Positions 1 to 13,910 of a stretch of 64,000 nt of DNA are shown here, piece after piece. Both the position numbers and the translations under genes were made by a program. The stretch spans positions 32,897,501 to 32,961,500 of the forward strand of contig NC_057916.1 of NCBI RefSeq assembly GCF_018873765.1, in the 5' to 3' direction. The notes under the pieces are model-generated. The model saw only the letters and a program-made list of their open reading frames with translations, was not told the DNA's origin and ran no database searches. The DNA comes from Telopea speciosissima. Taxonomy: Eukaryota; Streptophyta; Magnoliopsida; Proteales; Proteaceae. Every line of letters begins with the position of its first letter. The first letter of the stretch is position 1.

Positions 1-1010
1 ACCAATACCGAGTTGTACAAGTTATCAGGAACTGGCTGAGAATCAACAAGACTGAGGCCAGGCTTGAGAGGAATGAGGTGTCTAACAAGTTCATGGGAGA
101 AACTTAAAGCGTTCTCACTGAGATTTGTGCCCTTATGAAGAGGGCCGAAAAACGAGATGAAGTAGGGCCGTCTATACTAGCTCCTCAGTTTCATAGCTTA
201 CGGATCGAAGACACACCTCAGAGGCAGCAACTTGATCCAGCCATTCCCCAGGATGTTACTTGACAATTTTCAAACAGGGACTATGATATTAAGGTTGAGG
301 TTCCGGAGTTTGGCGGCGAGGAGGGACCCGAAGATTTTCTTGACTGGGTTACTAAAGTCGAGAGGATTTTCACTTACAAGTCCTTCCTAGATGAAAAGAA
401 GTGCGAGCTCATCCACACTAAATTTACTGAGTATGCATGTTCATGGTGAGATGACGTACTATATTCGAAGCTTGTTAGACAACTTGGACCCATTACTAAT
501 TGGGAGATCATGAAGCAGATTCTGAACGAGAAGTTTGTTCCTCCTAATTACGAGAAGGTACTAGATCACAAATTGCTCAATTTTCAGTAAGGCAACAAGG
601 ATGTCAATACCTACACGATAGAGTTCCACAAATTATCTGAGGTGTCGACTTCAAGAACAAACCAACAACGGGTTCTAAGATATATCAGCAGGCTGAGTAC
701 TAAGATTCAACTAGAGTTGACTAACATTGATTTCAGGTCTGTTGATGTGGCAGCTGCTTATGCCAAGACAGTTGAAGAGAAGTACATTTATCTGAAGAAT
801 ATGCTCAAGACTCCTTCAACTTATAGACCTCGAGATTTGATCTCCGATGGAAGTTTTAACCTGAATTTCAAATCTGGTTCTGTCCTTGCGCTAGACCTGA
901 GTTGCGGTAATTTTCTTTTGAGCTTTAACCTCTGTTTGAAGTGTTTCTTGGTAGGAGTCGATAGGCCCTGGTGTCACGATAGAGCATCCGAAATTTCAGG
1001 CTAAACCATG
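1..1010 (+). mobile_element. Ty3/gypsy-type LTR retrotransposon gag remnant (fossil)
   Basis: The plus strand encodes recognisable pieces of a plant retrotransposon gag domain: the conserved stretch around FLDWVTKVERIF, then the region ending in a short helix-rich tail near position 800. It is clearly broken and runs off the left edge of the window, so its true length and LTRs cannot be seen. No integrase or reverse transcriptase follows it here. It probably lies inside an intron of the downstream complex I gene, because that gene's earlier exons are not found between it and position 3314. Confidence 0.75.
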
Positions 1011-2150
1011 TGTGAAAGAGGGAGTTCGATCGACTGAAGTGTGTTGGGCTTCCGCTTGATATTGGGATTCCTGGTTCACGACAAGAAGAAGAAAATTCTT
1101 CTTCAAGATACTTACTCCCCCTTTTGAAATTTCAATTATACCCTTAAACTTTAGGTTAAGTCATCCATCAGACATATTTTATCTTTGTTTCTAAGATTAC
1201 CCCTTCCCTATCATACACTCTATTCCACTTTGGTTTGTTTCTTTGTTAGTTTGAGTTCCATTATTTACAGTTTTGCCCTCCACTTGACTATTTGAGGTGT
1301 GTCTTATCTGGGTGGGTCCATAAGTGATCCGAATTGGGTTACTGTAACCCCGGATCCACATCAATTTGGTACGCCCTTTTTATTCAACTCTATTCTAATC
1401 CAAAATTCTCTCCATCATATCAATGGGTACATGCTTATTATATAGATGATGAAATGAAACAAAGGCTCCTAATTTCAAATTTGAAACTGTAGTAATTAGT
1501 TAACAACTACCAAATCCCCTATGCATATCCAACTTTCCTAATATAAAAATATTGCAAAATTTAGAGGATAATCCCAAATCTCCTATGTGTAACTACATCA
1601 GTTGGGTCTGTAGTTTACCCATCGTCAATGAGTCCAAAACGGCTAGGAATTATCCTATCACCTGTATTATAACATGTAGGAAAAAAAACTGTACCATTCA
1701 TATTGTAATCTGATGTTAATGCCTCCATCTATGTCTGTGTTCTATCTGCATATGTTACATTTTTTTTAAAACTTGTGCATTCCACCCCAATGATGCTGAC
1801 AATCTTCAACCCCTCCCCCAAAAAATGAAAAAGTGAAAAATCATAAAAAAACGAAAGCCGTTCTCTTTGTTCTATTGTGAAATTCTCTTTTTCGTGGAGA
1901 CTGAGATCTGTCAATTCTATGGCTGATGAGTTGCGCGCGCAGGGGGGTATAAGAAATTTTTGTATTTGGGTCGTTCTTCCCCTGCTGGTCTTTCCCTTTT
2001 AGGTTTCCCCCCTATTGCTTAGACCTGTCTCTACATTCCATTTTTATTGCCAAAAAAAGAAAAAGGAATGCAGTAAAAGTTCATCATTGGGTACCCCTTC
2101 CCCCCCCACCTCCTCCCATCAATGAATTTAGCTCTATTTATTTGATGATT
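1011..2150. other. No gene seen (intronic or intergenic, AT-rich)
   Basis: AT-rich sequence with short homopolymer runs and no exon-like conservation that I can recognise. It may be intron of the complex I gene or LTR/untranslated DNA belonging to the gag fossil on its left. Confidence 0.5.
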
Positions 2151-2158
2151 GATGTGTC

Positions 2159-3186
2159 CATAGCTGTCAAGGCGGCAAGACGACCCAAGGCGTTGGAGGG
2201 GTGTCTAAGCATTTAGGCAACAAGGCGCCCGCCTAGGCAACTAAAGCGCCCCAAGTGTTATTTTTTATTTTTCCCCTTTTTTAACATTATTTAGTATGCT
2301 ACAATATATATCTTATATCATAAAAAATCAACATTATGCCTCCTCAAGTCATCAAAAATCAACATTAAGCAACCTCAAGTCATCATAAATCAACATTAAG
2401 TCACATCAAGTCATCAAGAATCATTATTAAGCCACATCAAGTCATCAAAAATCAACATAGAACTAGAAGACAACAAAACATACATTTGGTTTATATTGTT
2501 CCTAGAAAATATTATCTTATCTATAAGTAATTAAATTGCTCTCGATTTAGAAAAATGTTCTTGTTCTCTAAGTTTGACCAGTCAAATGAATTTTTTTTTT
2601 ACTTGAGACTTTTAGTATTAGGTAGAGCATAAAATCCACTTTCCAACAAATCCAAAATTGCTTAAATCTGATTTATATTGAAGAAATTATATTCCGGTCA
2701 AACCTTATTTGGTATGCAGGCGAATGCTGTCAAAATCGCTATGAATGAAAATAATTTTTTAGATATCAAAACAAATGAATATTTTACCGCATTTTTGGTT
2801 TTTAACAATGTTTTACCATATTAAGATTTATAGAATTTTTAGATTTGAGAAAAACCCCAACATTAGAAAGTTGAAAATTTAACCCACCGTAGAAAATCCA
2901 GTTTTTGTTCTTGAACTTGGGGGTACTTTTTATCCTTTTGGAAATTGATTTTCTAACTATTTTAATTGGATTCAAATAGGGGGTATTTGCTTATTTATGA
3001 ATAATATCTTAAGTAATTGAAATACCAAATATAAAAACATTTACTTAAGTGATATTTGGCATAAATAAGTGCCAGAACCGGGTTCTATACCAATCAAACC
3101 AGTGTAAGGCGCCTTGCAATAAGACGACAGTCGCGTAGACCCCTACAAAACCGCCTGGACGCCAAGGCGACGCCTTGACAACTATG
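2159..3186. mobile_element. Non-autonomous hAT-type element (copy 1)
   Basis: A 1028-bp element bounded by terminal inverted repeats CATAGCTGTCAAGGCG and CGCCTTGACAACTATG (one mismatch in 16). It is flanked by a perfect 8-bp target duplication, GATGTGTC, at 2151-2158 and 3187-3194. Eight-base duplications with short TIRs are typical of hAT transposons. No transposase is visible. The interior contains four or five degenerate repeats around ATCAACATTAAG and TCAAGTCATCA (2330-2460). Its interior is shared, in opposite orientation, with the element at 26668-29368, so the two belong to one family. Confidence 0.85.
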
Positions 3187-3289
3187 GATGTGTCTAAGCT
3201 TAATTCTTTCCTATTAGGATAAGTATAATCTATAGGTTGACCTGCCATGAATTGAAGTCCCATCCTCATGCTTACATTACTTGTGTTAA

Positions 3290-4513
<1,224 letters not shown>

Positions 4514-5716
4514 TAATTTTAAAATAGATAATGTTGTTCCCAATAATGCAAATATTGCATATTTGATTGATCTCCCTTCATCGGAGGCTCTGTTATTGTT
4601 ATTTGCTCAACCATTTGGGTTGATCTGCCTGCATGTTTTTCGATTAGCAATTAATATATCCGAGTTTCCTCATAAATTTTGAATTTTGGCCATCCACTTG
4701 TTACAGATAATCTACTATAATTGCTGTTGAATGACTTCCACCATGGATCCATGAATTGTTAAATGATTGTTTGCACTTGTAGCAGTGGGGATGTGCTGCT
4801 TCTTGTTATTGTAAATTTTCTTGGGAGATAAGAATGTGTCACACTGTCCTCAAAAGTCCGTTTTTTTTCTGAGTTTTATTCTTTTACATGGAAAAAGATG
4901 TCTCAACCGAAGATGGGAGTAGTGGAGTCATGCCTTGGTTCCATTCTGTTAGTGGCAAGAGCAGGAAAGTACTTGGGGTTTTAGTAAATCCCAATCATAT
5001 TGTTGTCTCCATTAACCTTCTGCTGACATTGAATTTCTGGATATTTAACCAAAAGTTTGTACTACCATTGCGCCTCTTGTGGTTGTCACCATCACTTGTA
5101 ATGCAATACTTGTTTAATCCAATTGCTTTGCAAGATATTGTCATAACAAACTGATTCGGGTAGACTTTTGGGGTGTCATTGTCACTGTGGCATACGCGAC
5201 ACTAAACCTTTTCGGTATACCTTGATAATAAAATCTGTCCGAAAATCAAAACTGGATCTAGTGGATTTACATGTTCATGGGTACCGAGCAGGCAAAGTTT
5301 GATTACTCCATCACTCCCAAATGATCAGATACATACCGTGTATAAAAATTGCACTGCCATCATTGTTTCCTTTTCTGGGTAAACTCAGACAGTGAGTAAT
5401 CTTACACAGTTTAAGCAATCTCTTGGATCACCAAAAACCTTCTCTGATTGACAGAACGTCCCACTATTGACACTTGAAAAAGCAGCTTTCAAGGTTTAGT
5501 CACTTCGGTGAATCGCTTGGGCCCAGGTATATTTTTGGTGCCATGGAACTAGACCAGTGAGCTTTGAATGCTGCTCTAAAAGTATGCCCAGTTATTAACT
5601 TTTAACTTGGAAGTATGAATATGAATATTACCATTAAAAAATAACTTGAATGTATGAATTCATTGAATCCTTCTTATCCTAAGTGCTTGAAGGAAAAAAA
5701 CTTGGAAGTACGAATT
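4514..5716. other. 3' flank of the complex I gene, no further gene
   Basis: This stretch holds the presumed 3' untranslated region and convergent spacer. AT-rich; I see no exon, RNA gene or clear repeat in it. Confidence 0.5.
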
Positions 5717-5719
5717 CTA

Positions 5720-6238
5720 GGCCCCATTAGGTTAGAAGTGGAGGGAAAGAGTGACGTGGAATACCCTCTTCACCTGAAGAGGGAGGGGAGTGAAACTGTT
5801 CATTTGCATAATAAAGGATGGGGGCCATGGGGCACCGGAGGGAAATAGAGTGAAGTGGAATGAGTAACTGAAAGGGGTGGGGGAAAGTTAAACTTTTCAT
5901 TAGCAAAATAAAGGATGGATACTCTGGTTGGCGTATCATACAAATCAATAGTTAGTTGGGGGTTGTGGGGTGGGGAGTGGGGTTGTATTTGGCCATTGAT
6001 TGCTCTGTGGAGTAGAAAAATTCTCCAAGAAGTAATAGGGATATTGGGAAGAAAACCACGGCCTGGACATGTGGCCCCCGTACTGGGGAGCGCAAGGGCA
6101 TCCAACAGGATGGTTGGAGTGGTCAATGGATATAACCGGGCACTGGTTTGATTGGTATAGAACCCGGTTCTGGCACTTATTTATGCTAGTGTGTGGGCGT
6201 AACCGGGCAGCAGTCCTGCACAACTAACTAAACAGGCC
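5720..6238. mobile_element. Candidate TIR element with 3-bp target duplication
   Basis: The ends are imperfectly inverted (GGCCCCATTAGGTTAG at the left; TAACTAAACAGGCC at the right) and are flanked by CTA on both sides, which would fit a PIF/Harbinger-like MITE of 519 bp. The interior near 6142-6191 carries a roughly 48-bp segment that reappears, reverse-complemented, at 3058-3104 inside the hAT-type element. No transposase is seen. The TIR match is imperfect, so the boundaries are tentative. Confidence 0.4.
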
Positions 6239-6304
6239 CTAGTTATTTATAGTACATCACTGAATCTTGTGAAAAGGGTATCGTACCAGACCACACCAAA
6301 AAAA

Positions 6305-6480
6305 TATTATGGTGGATGCAACCAACTGGTTAAGGCATGTACGGCAACTAAGAGTGCCGTTCCTTTTGTGATTGAGGGTTTGACTCTAAACCTTCTCCCA
6401 CATCTCTCCAATGATTCAACCTCCAATAATGATACAGGAGATTGGAAAAAAGTGGCCAATGGATATAAATGAATATACAA
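6305..6480 (+). mobile_element. Possible tRNA-derived SINE fragment
   Basis: AACTGGTTAAGGCATG resembles a pol III A box and GGGTTTGACTCTAAACC, about 50 bp later, resembles a B box. It does not fold as a tRNA by eye and no target duplication was found, so this is only a suggestion. Confidence 0.25.
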
Positions 6481-7095
6481 ACACATCCAACCAAGCCCAC
6501 AAACAAAAACCAACCGAGAAGCACAATCAATTCTCTCAAGACTACAACCTTTCAACATAACTTTTTCAAAACGACCAACCACTATCCATTTTCAACTTCC
6601 TTTCTCCGAATACATTATATGTGTACCCATCCAACCCTTTTAGAAGTTCCCACCACCCACTACATAAGGGAAAAAAAGAGAGGGAAAGAAACAGAAGAAA
6701 AAGAAGGGTCCCCACTGCAAAAGTGTTTTGGTCATCCACCACTAACCCCCACTGATAACCAAGGTGGGAAAAGCTAGGAAAAAAGAAACATAGCATGAGA
6801 GAGCTTTGACAATCTCACTTGGCTTGAACCCAGCATACAATGAGGATTCCCTGTAATTTTTTTTCCCACTCTTCCAGTGCAACATCAGAGCCTGTTTAAC
6901 GAAACAGGGAACAAAAAAGGCAATAGTGATATTATGGTATCTGACTTCGATTGCATTGTCCCGGACGAGAGGTGTTAGTAACCATCCCTGGTAGTAACTA
7001 CAATTTGGTGTGGTTGGAGTAAGACCATTAAGGGGAGGTGGGCCACCAGAGAATGTAGGGAGTCGTCGATGGGCACGTGCAACTGCGTTGCAAGT

Positions 7096-10000
7096 CTATG
7101 AAGGGGTGTTCGACTCCGGCTTCACCAGTGTGGAGGTGTCTGGTTCATGTGTGTGGTAGATAGCAGAAGCAAGCGATATCGGCATGATGCAAAGTGCCTT
7201 GGACTGCAGGAATTGCATGGCCGCCCCAACATCTTCTTCCATAAGCTTTGCTACTTGCCGTTCTGTGCCATCGTTTGACCACTTCTCCCATGCTCGCTGG
7301 TTGCTTCCACCTTCACTGCCTTCCCCCTTTGAATTCGAGAGAAAAAAAAGCATGTCACAATGCCAAAGGAAACTTGATATACCAAAGACAGTTAAATAAG
7401 AAATCAAGGTAGAGTCAATTGCTGGCCATGTTGGATTGGTGGAATCGGGAGCAATCAATCCGAATCAGCCGATTCACCAACCAGTACCATATTAAGCTGA
7501 TGAATGCACATAAACATGAGCTATAAATACAACATTGAGTACAGAATCCTACTCATTCTATTACCTCAGCCGAGTTTAATGGGATGTCAGCCACAAGCTG
7601 TGCCACGGCACCAGCTCCCCCAAGTCTACTCATGCTCAGGACCTGTAAATATGTTTGGAAATGGGAACCAAATTCATCAATTATTAGAAAATGGAACACA
7701 TTCAATGGAAGAATGCAAAAGTTTATCTTTAATAGCCATGTTTCTGATTCAAAGAGAAGATGGGGGCTCAAATTCTAGGCCAGGTACTACGTTGGAGATT
7801 CAGACAGCAGAGATGGGGTTTTATAGGTATGCAACCTCTCTCGATTTTCATTTAGAAACTTCTTACAGATCCTGAAGGTGACAAACTTGTCTGACACCAA
7901 GGATTTTAAACACGAAATTGGGGATCAAATCGGTCCCTGCTGGACAGAATCTACCGGAATGAATCCCAAAAACCCTAAAATCAGCCCCTAAGATCGGAAA
8001 CCCAGAGATCCAGTCAACCCTAGAATCGACCACTGCGGAACGGCCAGATTCGGAATCGGTCATGGCCAATTCTGACCTGATACGATTTGACCAATCCAAT
8101 TCAGATTTTTAAAACGTTGTCTGACAAGAACGGGTCCTCCTTCACAGATAGACAAGTCTAAGTTTCTGGAGATTGCAGAGCAATATACAAAGAGTGTACA
8201 CTTTTAGATCGATCCAAAGTGGACTTAAAGGAGATTAAAACACATCTCTATTATGGGTAGGAAAGAGCAATCAGTTTAGCCAAGAACAAAAACATGCATA
8301 GAGTAGTTAAAGCTTCCTAGCAACAATGATAGTTCACTGAATGCTTAGGATGGACCATGCAAAAAATACAAGGCCTGAAAGGAGCTTGAAAGCCAAAAAC
8401 CAAGTGGACTGAAATTGCGGGATATGGCTCTGAATAAAATGGAAAAGAGATGGCTTTACATAAAAAATAACACAAAGTGGTTGGAAGAAGGAAATAATTA
8501 TTGATCCCTATGATATGAGAATATATTTTATTTAGCTAAATAATAGCTCAATTCCAAAAGTAGAACCATTTTACCTTGACTTGGAGCCTGAGGAACTTTA
8601 CATAATCCACGATCTCATCAAGCATGGCTGCTCTGTCTGTCTGCATAACTAAAGGCAGAATGTTAATACACTGGACATGGACAGATAGTGATGTTCATCA
8701 TAATAAGATGTATGATCCCTCTCACATACTACACAAGGACAAAGTACCTAATAATCATAATTCTCTTAATTTCCCAAATATGGCCTCATAAAGTATGGAT
8801 CTTCTCAGTTTTACCTATTTTCTTATATTTGATCATAAGGTGGAACTTGGGCCATCAGAACCATGCACAACATGTTGATGAAACCTGTTTAGGCAGAATC
8901 ACTGCTATTAAATATTAATTTCTCGTTAAAATACTAGAACCTCAGAAAAACACAGAAGTTCCTTTGGTCTTTTAGCTGCAGGACCACACAGGAACAGCAC
9001 CAGCAGTGATTTTCCCTAAGCAAATCAAAGCGGCCATTGAACCATCTAATCCTACAATTCAGATTATATTACTAGACGAGATAGAAATAGAATAACAGCA
9101 ACAACCATCACCTCCACCACCAACCAACCTCATCGAATAGGATGTCAGAAGTTCTCTAGTTGGATTCTTTCATGAATGCTTTAAGTAAAAAAGCCTCCAT
9201 AATATCAGAATCATCTAACATCGACCACAGTGATTTGTTTTCTTACCCAATATCTTGACATTCAACCATCATTTGGCATGAATCTACTTATACTCCCCCA
9301 TGATCTTGAGAATATTTTCTTTGGGATCTTCAATTAGGTATGCTTCAAAGAGATCTCATCTGAACCTCATCATCCTTCAGAACTCACCAATATCAGATTC
9401 TTCTCCAACCCCAAAAAAATTAAAGAACCCTTTAAGTCTTTTCCCCCCACCCTAAAAATGAATAAATACAGGGACCTTTGGATACTGAATCTCCATAATT
9501 AACTCCATCAATAAGTTTTATGCACATGTTATGTGCCTAGCACCTGAAAATGTTCTCTTCCTATCCTTTGACCAAAAACTCATTACAGTAGACATAAGAA
9601 AGATTTGGTTACACTGCACATGTCCTCATTCGGCTACAAAGATGCATTCCTACAAAACAAGCCATAAGCTAGTGGTGCAATGGGTAACTCAAATTCATAG
9701 TTTATGCCTGAAATCCATTCAATAACCTAAACCAACTGACAACTGGATGGGATATATTGCAGTAACTTCCTTTAAAAAGAAGAGGAAAAAAGAAAGCAAG
9801 AGAAGAAAAAGTAAAGGAAAAGCGAAGCCCAGTGAAAATCTTCATTTTCCACTGGATGGAGGGAAACTTCCAGCCCCTGCTCAATACAGTTTCACAACTG
9901 AGTCCTCACATTACTCAACTGACCTATATACTACCTAGAATTCAAAAACCATTGTTCAGAAGGATGTGCATGCCTAGAGCACGATTCTTTAATTGTCACA

Positions 10001-13000
10001 TATGATGACCAAATTAAAAATTCTATGCTTTTATCGAAAACATTTGGTAGGAAACACCGCCCCAATCCCAGAAGAGGGGGGGGGGTCACTTCCTCATTAA
10101 GGAAATCACAGCTACAACTGGACTAAAATAAAATATTTGTTGCACATATGCCTTCATTTCTCAGCTTAGCAATTATGATATGGATGCAAAGCCACTTGGC
10201 AATTATGATGTGGACTCCAAGGATTTGAAGCCACATGTGTGTCTCCGAAACCTCCAAATGGAGGAAGATAAAAATTGTTAATGGAGTGTGAAACATCTTT
10301 TGGAAGTACAACTAAGCACTCTATATTATCTCATCGCTAAAATTCTACTAGTCAGGAAGTATTGCCTCAAGAGTTGAGAGAGGCAATGCCAAAACAAAGG
10401 GTTATTATTATTATTTACAGCCGACCAGTTACTTTGGAAAGAAAAGATTAATATCGTAAACTTTTGTTCAGTTAGTGAAATTTCAATGTCACATGCTCTG
10501 AGGCCCTTTTCGGGTGGCAGCCTGACACTGCTGCAAGCATGTTTTCAATAAGCTACTATGTTGCACCAAAATCGGTGGAAAATCATCAGTTGCTTTTATG
10601 TAAAGGCCAGAAGCAATCCCAGAACTATTTACCGATTTAAGAGAAGAATCTGAGAGCTTGTTACTGATAATCTCAAGTTCTTAGAAGGCCTATTGAGAAT
10701 AACAGTTTCCCCATCACTATAATTCTCAGTGGCATAGTAGTTCACTTTATGGCAATTTATGAAATAAGTACCTCTTAGATAATTTGATCTTTGCATGGGA
10801 ACTTTTGGGGAGGGATCTTTACAATTGCATTTGTTTACAGCCTCAAATACATAAGGCTGATTTGTCCAACACCTAATCGAGTATTTGCAGCAGACGTTGT
10901 AGGCCTTCAAATCTTTGTTGTGATCATACCGTCTTTCAAAATCATCAACTTGCATTCAATTTGAGTAGTATGAATTTGAGTTAAATCAGGCACAAACATA
11001 ATGAATTCGGTGGTAATGGATCTAATTTAATAACAAGCAGTGTTCCTTCCAGATTGGTATCACTCTGCTTTACCAGGCCTTGATGGTGTTCAGACCTCAA
11101 TCTTGACCACCATGACAGAAGGGAGTCTCCCAACACAATCAACTGGTTAGGTTTTAGCAACAGATCCAGAAGACTGGCTAAACTTATTTTGAAACCTTGA
11201 CTTCCTATACATATTAAGGTGGTCTCGACACCATATCACAAAGGTATAAAACACGTAGTGATAAGAAGGCTACAAGGGACTCAGATTTGGACAAATGCAG
11301 GATTACATACCTGACTGAAAATGTTTTGCTTTCTGCTTCTGAGATTGGATCATGTAAAAATGTGTTTAAACACACACACACACAAACTTTGTTCTTTAAT
11401 TTGTAGGAAAGCAAGTGTGTCAAGTCACGTATATTAGTTTATATATGGGTAAGCAAAACAATTGGGTGTGGAATGGAAAATATCTCGATTCTTCCTCTTA
11501 AGCAAGAATTTTCCTAACCTTCTTCAAACAAACAATTTGGTCATAAATAATGAACAGAAAAGCCTAAAACAATTAACTGAATGGAAAGAAGAAGAATAAA
11601 CTAACTTCTAATAAGGGAAACAACAAAATAGCTCATTGGGGGGGGGGGGGGTTAATGACCTTATTGGAGCTAGGTACAAGTTCCTGCAACGCCTTCATTC
11701 TTTCTGCTATTCTCTCCCTGCGTAACTGCATAAAAAGGAGAAAATGAAGTGGTGCCATGCTTTAACAATCAAATCAAAACATAACACAGTTTTATTTTAC
11801 AACTCTGCTCATGCTAAAACTGGTTAACTTTTTTATACGGAGCTGCCCCCTTAACAGTTCTTCAATAGGAAATTAGCCACCCAAACATAAAAAAGTATTC
11901 CGTCCCCTTATTTATCATGCATAGGAGCTTACCCGCTCAGCAATACTGTGGGGATCAGTGGCTTGTCCTCGTCTGGCCCGCACTCTTGGTCGGATGGCTG
12001 GTGGATGAGGTGCAGTAGGGACTGCAGTCTGTGTAGATTGACTATGGAAAGGCTGCATGAAATTAAACAAGAAAAAAATGGGAATTACGGCAGTTTCATC
12101 ACCCTGAATTACAACACGTCAAAACTCAAAACACCAGAACACAATGTGTTCACAGGAAATAATTATGTCACAAAAATACCAGGCTTACTTAAAAGCGTTC
12201 ATTTCACATCAGAGTAACCCTTTTGACACTAGGCCACTGCAATCATAATTGAATTAAACAACCCAACTAAGCTTCCCTGTTTCATCTACCATTCATTCTA
12301 AACCGTTAGGTAGTTAAATCTCCCTCTAATGTAACACTGAGGCTACCTGGTGGCTTGTGAATGCACAACATGCTACAACACTGAAGCAAGTAGGGACCAT
12401 GATAACCTGACGATAAGGTTAACCGTGCCACTCTACGAGTAGGTGTACAAAGTCAATAGCGCCATTGGGTTATTGGAAAATTTTCAATTTTTGCCCCTCA
12501 ACGCATATCAGAAGATCTTCCGCTGAGGAGGTTCACCGACGGGAGGTTAAACTGGGCAGATTTCGGAAAGTTATAAACAAAAAAGGTTACATGATTAGGA
12601 TTAATAAATACCATTGTCGGTCCTTAGGATATTAATTACCAGATTAAGCACTAATTAAATGAAAAGGAGAAACTTAAAAAAGGAAATTTGGGATTTATTA
12701 CAAATGAAGCACCTGATGGACCTGAGGTGCAGCAGGCCGGACCGGGTGCGTCTGACTCTGTACATGTCCAAACCCCGGGAACATCAACTGCACTGAGTCT
12801 CTGTCCTGCAAAAAAAAACACAAGCAAACCAAAGATATAAATACAAAATACCCCCTCACTTTCACTAAATTCACAAACATGCCCCTCCATCATTTCAAGC
12901 AATAACTTGTCGCCGCTGTTCTCCGGGAATTCCGCGTGAATAAATAATCAACTGGAAGAAAAAAAATTCCATGGATTCTGAAATTCTTCCACTTCTTAAC

Positions 13001-13445
13001 ACAGTTTTCCGATAACCAAGCCGGAAACGGCAAATGTATTCAACCCACCTAACATGCATGAGAGTTCCCTGAAACTACAAGGGAGAAAGATGAGAGGACT
13101 TACGTTCTTTCCCGAAGAAAGCTTTGCATCAACGCCTTCCCGGAACCGTTTACCGCTCCCAGAAGCTTCCTCCGGTTTCACAAAACCAGTTTTCCCTTGT
13201 TCCAAGCTCAATCCCAAGGGAAACACTGTAGTTGTTCCCTGATAGCCACCTCCACCAGCACTGCGCATGTGAGCAGTGCCTTCACCTGAGCTCAGCTGCA
13301 GAACCATCGACGATGCCCCACCTGCCGTTCCCGCCAAATTCCCTTCATTTCCCGCCAAAGATGATTCGTTACCCGGGTAACTTGGAATCGCCAAGATTTG
13401 ATCGAAGAAATCGTCGCCTAAACCTTCCGGCGGGTTGTTCGCCAT
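7096..13445 (-). CDS. UNE12: UNE12-like bHLH transcription factor, complete
   Basis: Seven exons on the minus strand: 13445-13104, 12805-12713, 12052-11933, 11725-11660, 8640-8575, 7642-7565 and 7326-7096 (TAG). All have GT-AG borders and consistent phases and give 331 residues, close to Arabidopsis UNE12 (about 310). The start ATG opens [18 protein letters not shown], the family's acidic N-terminus. The bHLH spans about residues 166-229: the basic region [19 protein letters not shown] has the H-E-R spacing that contacts a G-box, followed by helix 1 (MKALQELVP), the loop and helix 2 ([19 protein letters not shown]). The conserved [14 protein letters not shown] follows, then the plant-specific tail beginning [19 protein letters not shown]. 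It should be a nuclear dimeric regulator; the Arabidopsis relative is linked to female gametophyte function and other roles. Intron 4 is unusually long (3.0 kb) and intron 5 holds a MITE. Family placement is very secure; one-to-one orthology is inferred from sequence and neighbourhood. Confidence 0.94.
7898..8119. mobile_element. hAT-type MITE in bHLH intron 5
   Basis: A 222-bp insertion with ends CAAGGATTTTAAAC and TTTTTAAAACGTTG, flanked by TCTGACAC (7890-7897) and TCTGACAA (8120-8127), a 7-of-8 target duplication. The interior is rich in GATTCGG/ATCGG-like words, as in the elements at 62053 and 21781. Confidence 0.7.
8641..11659. other. Long intron 4 of the bHLH gene
   Basis: A 3.0-kb intron separating the helix-1 exon from the helix-2 exon. 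It holds a G-run at 10075-10085, a (CA) run near 11370 and a long G-run at 11638-11650. I see no nested gene or clear transposon in it. Confidence 0.7.
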
Positions 13446-13545
13446 ACCGGAGATGTTCTACGACAATAATCAAGTGTTACAGAAGATGGAAGTTTGGTTT
13501 CTTGTGCGGTACTAGGGTTTATAAAGAGCATCTACTGTCTACAGA

Positions 13546-13910
13546 GTTGAGAGAGAGAGAGTGTATGTGACTGTGTGTGGACAGTAAAGGGTTTGAAAGA
13601 AACCCAAAAGCGAGGTTGTCGGCGGAACGTGTTACAGTTCCATCGCCCGATAAACCGGCGAGCTTCGTTTGCTTCGAGGGATTACTGTCTAATTACATAT
13701 ATTAACTACTCTAAAGAGAGGATGAGAAGACAGAGAAGAGAGAGAAGAGAGAGTAGCAGTGACTGAAGTGTTGAGAGAGAGAGAAAGAGAGAACAAAAGC
13801 GTATGCTCGCTATTGCACGGTCGCCTTCGAAAGTCTCTCCTTTCGCTCAGCTTTGTTCTGACATCGTTTCTCGCGCTTTTTAAGGGAGAGAGAGAGAGAG
13901 AGAGTGAGAG
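13546..13910. repeat. GA/CT microsatellite cluster upstream of the bHLH start
   Basis: Three GA-rich tracts (about 13548-13562, 13729-13795 and 13884-13910) lie within 500 bp upstream of the bHLH ATG, in the region expected to be 5' leader and core promoter. GA-rich tracts in plant leaders and promoters can bind BPC/GAGA-binding factors; that role is inference here. Confidence 0.65.

Noticed and set aside
642-1004. 120-codon open frame read as a small gene
   Set aside because: Its sequence continues a retrotransposon gag; it is part of a fossil, not a host gene.
12651-12902. Minus-strand open frame of 83 codons as a separate gene
   Set aside because: Another frame over exon 2 of the bHLH gene; only the 12713-12805 part in the spliced frame is meaningful.
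13054-13570. Plus-strand open frames opposite bHLH exon 1
   Set aside because: They are antisense shadows of a well-conserved coding exon.
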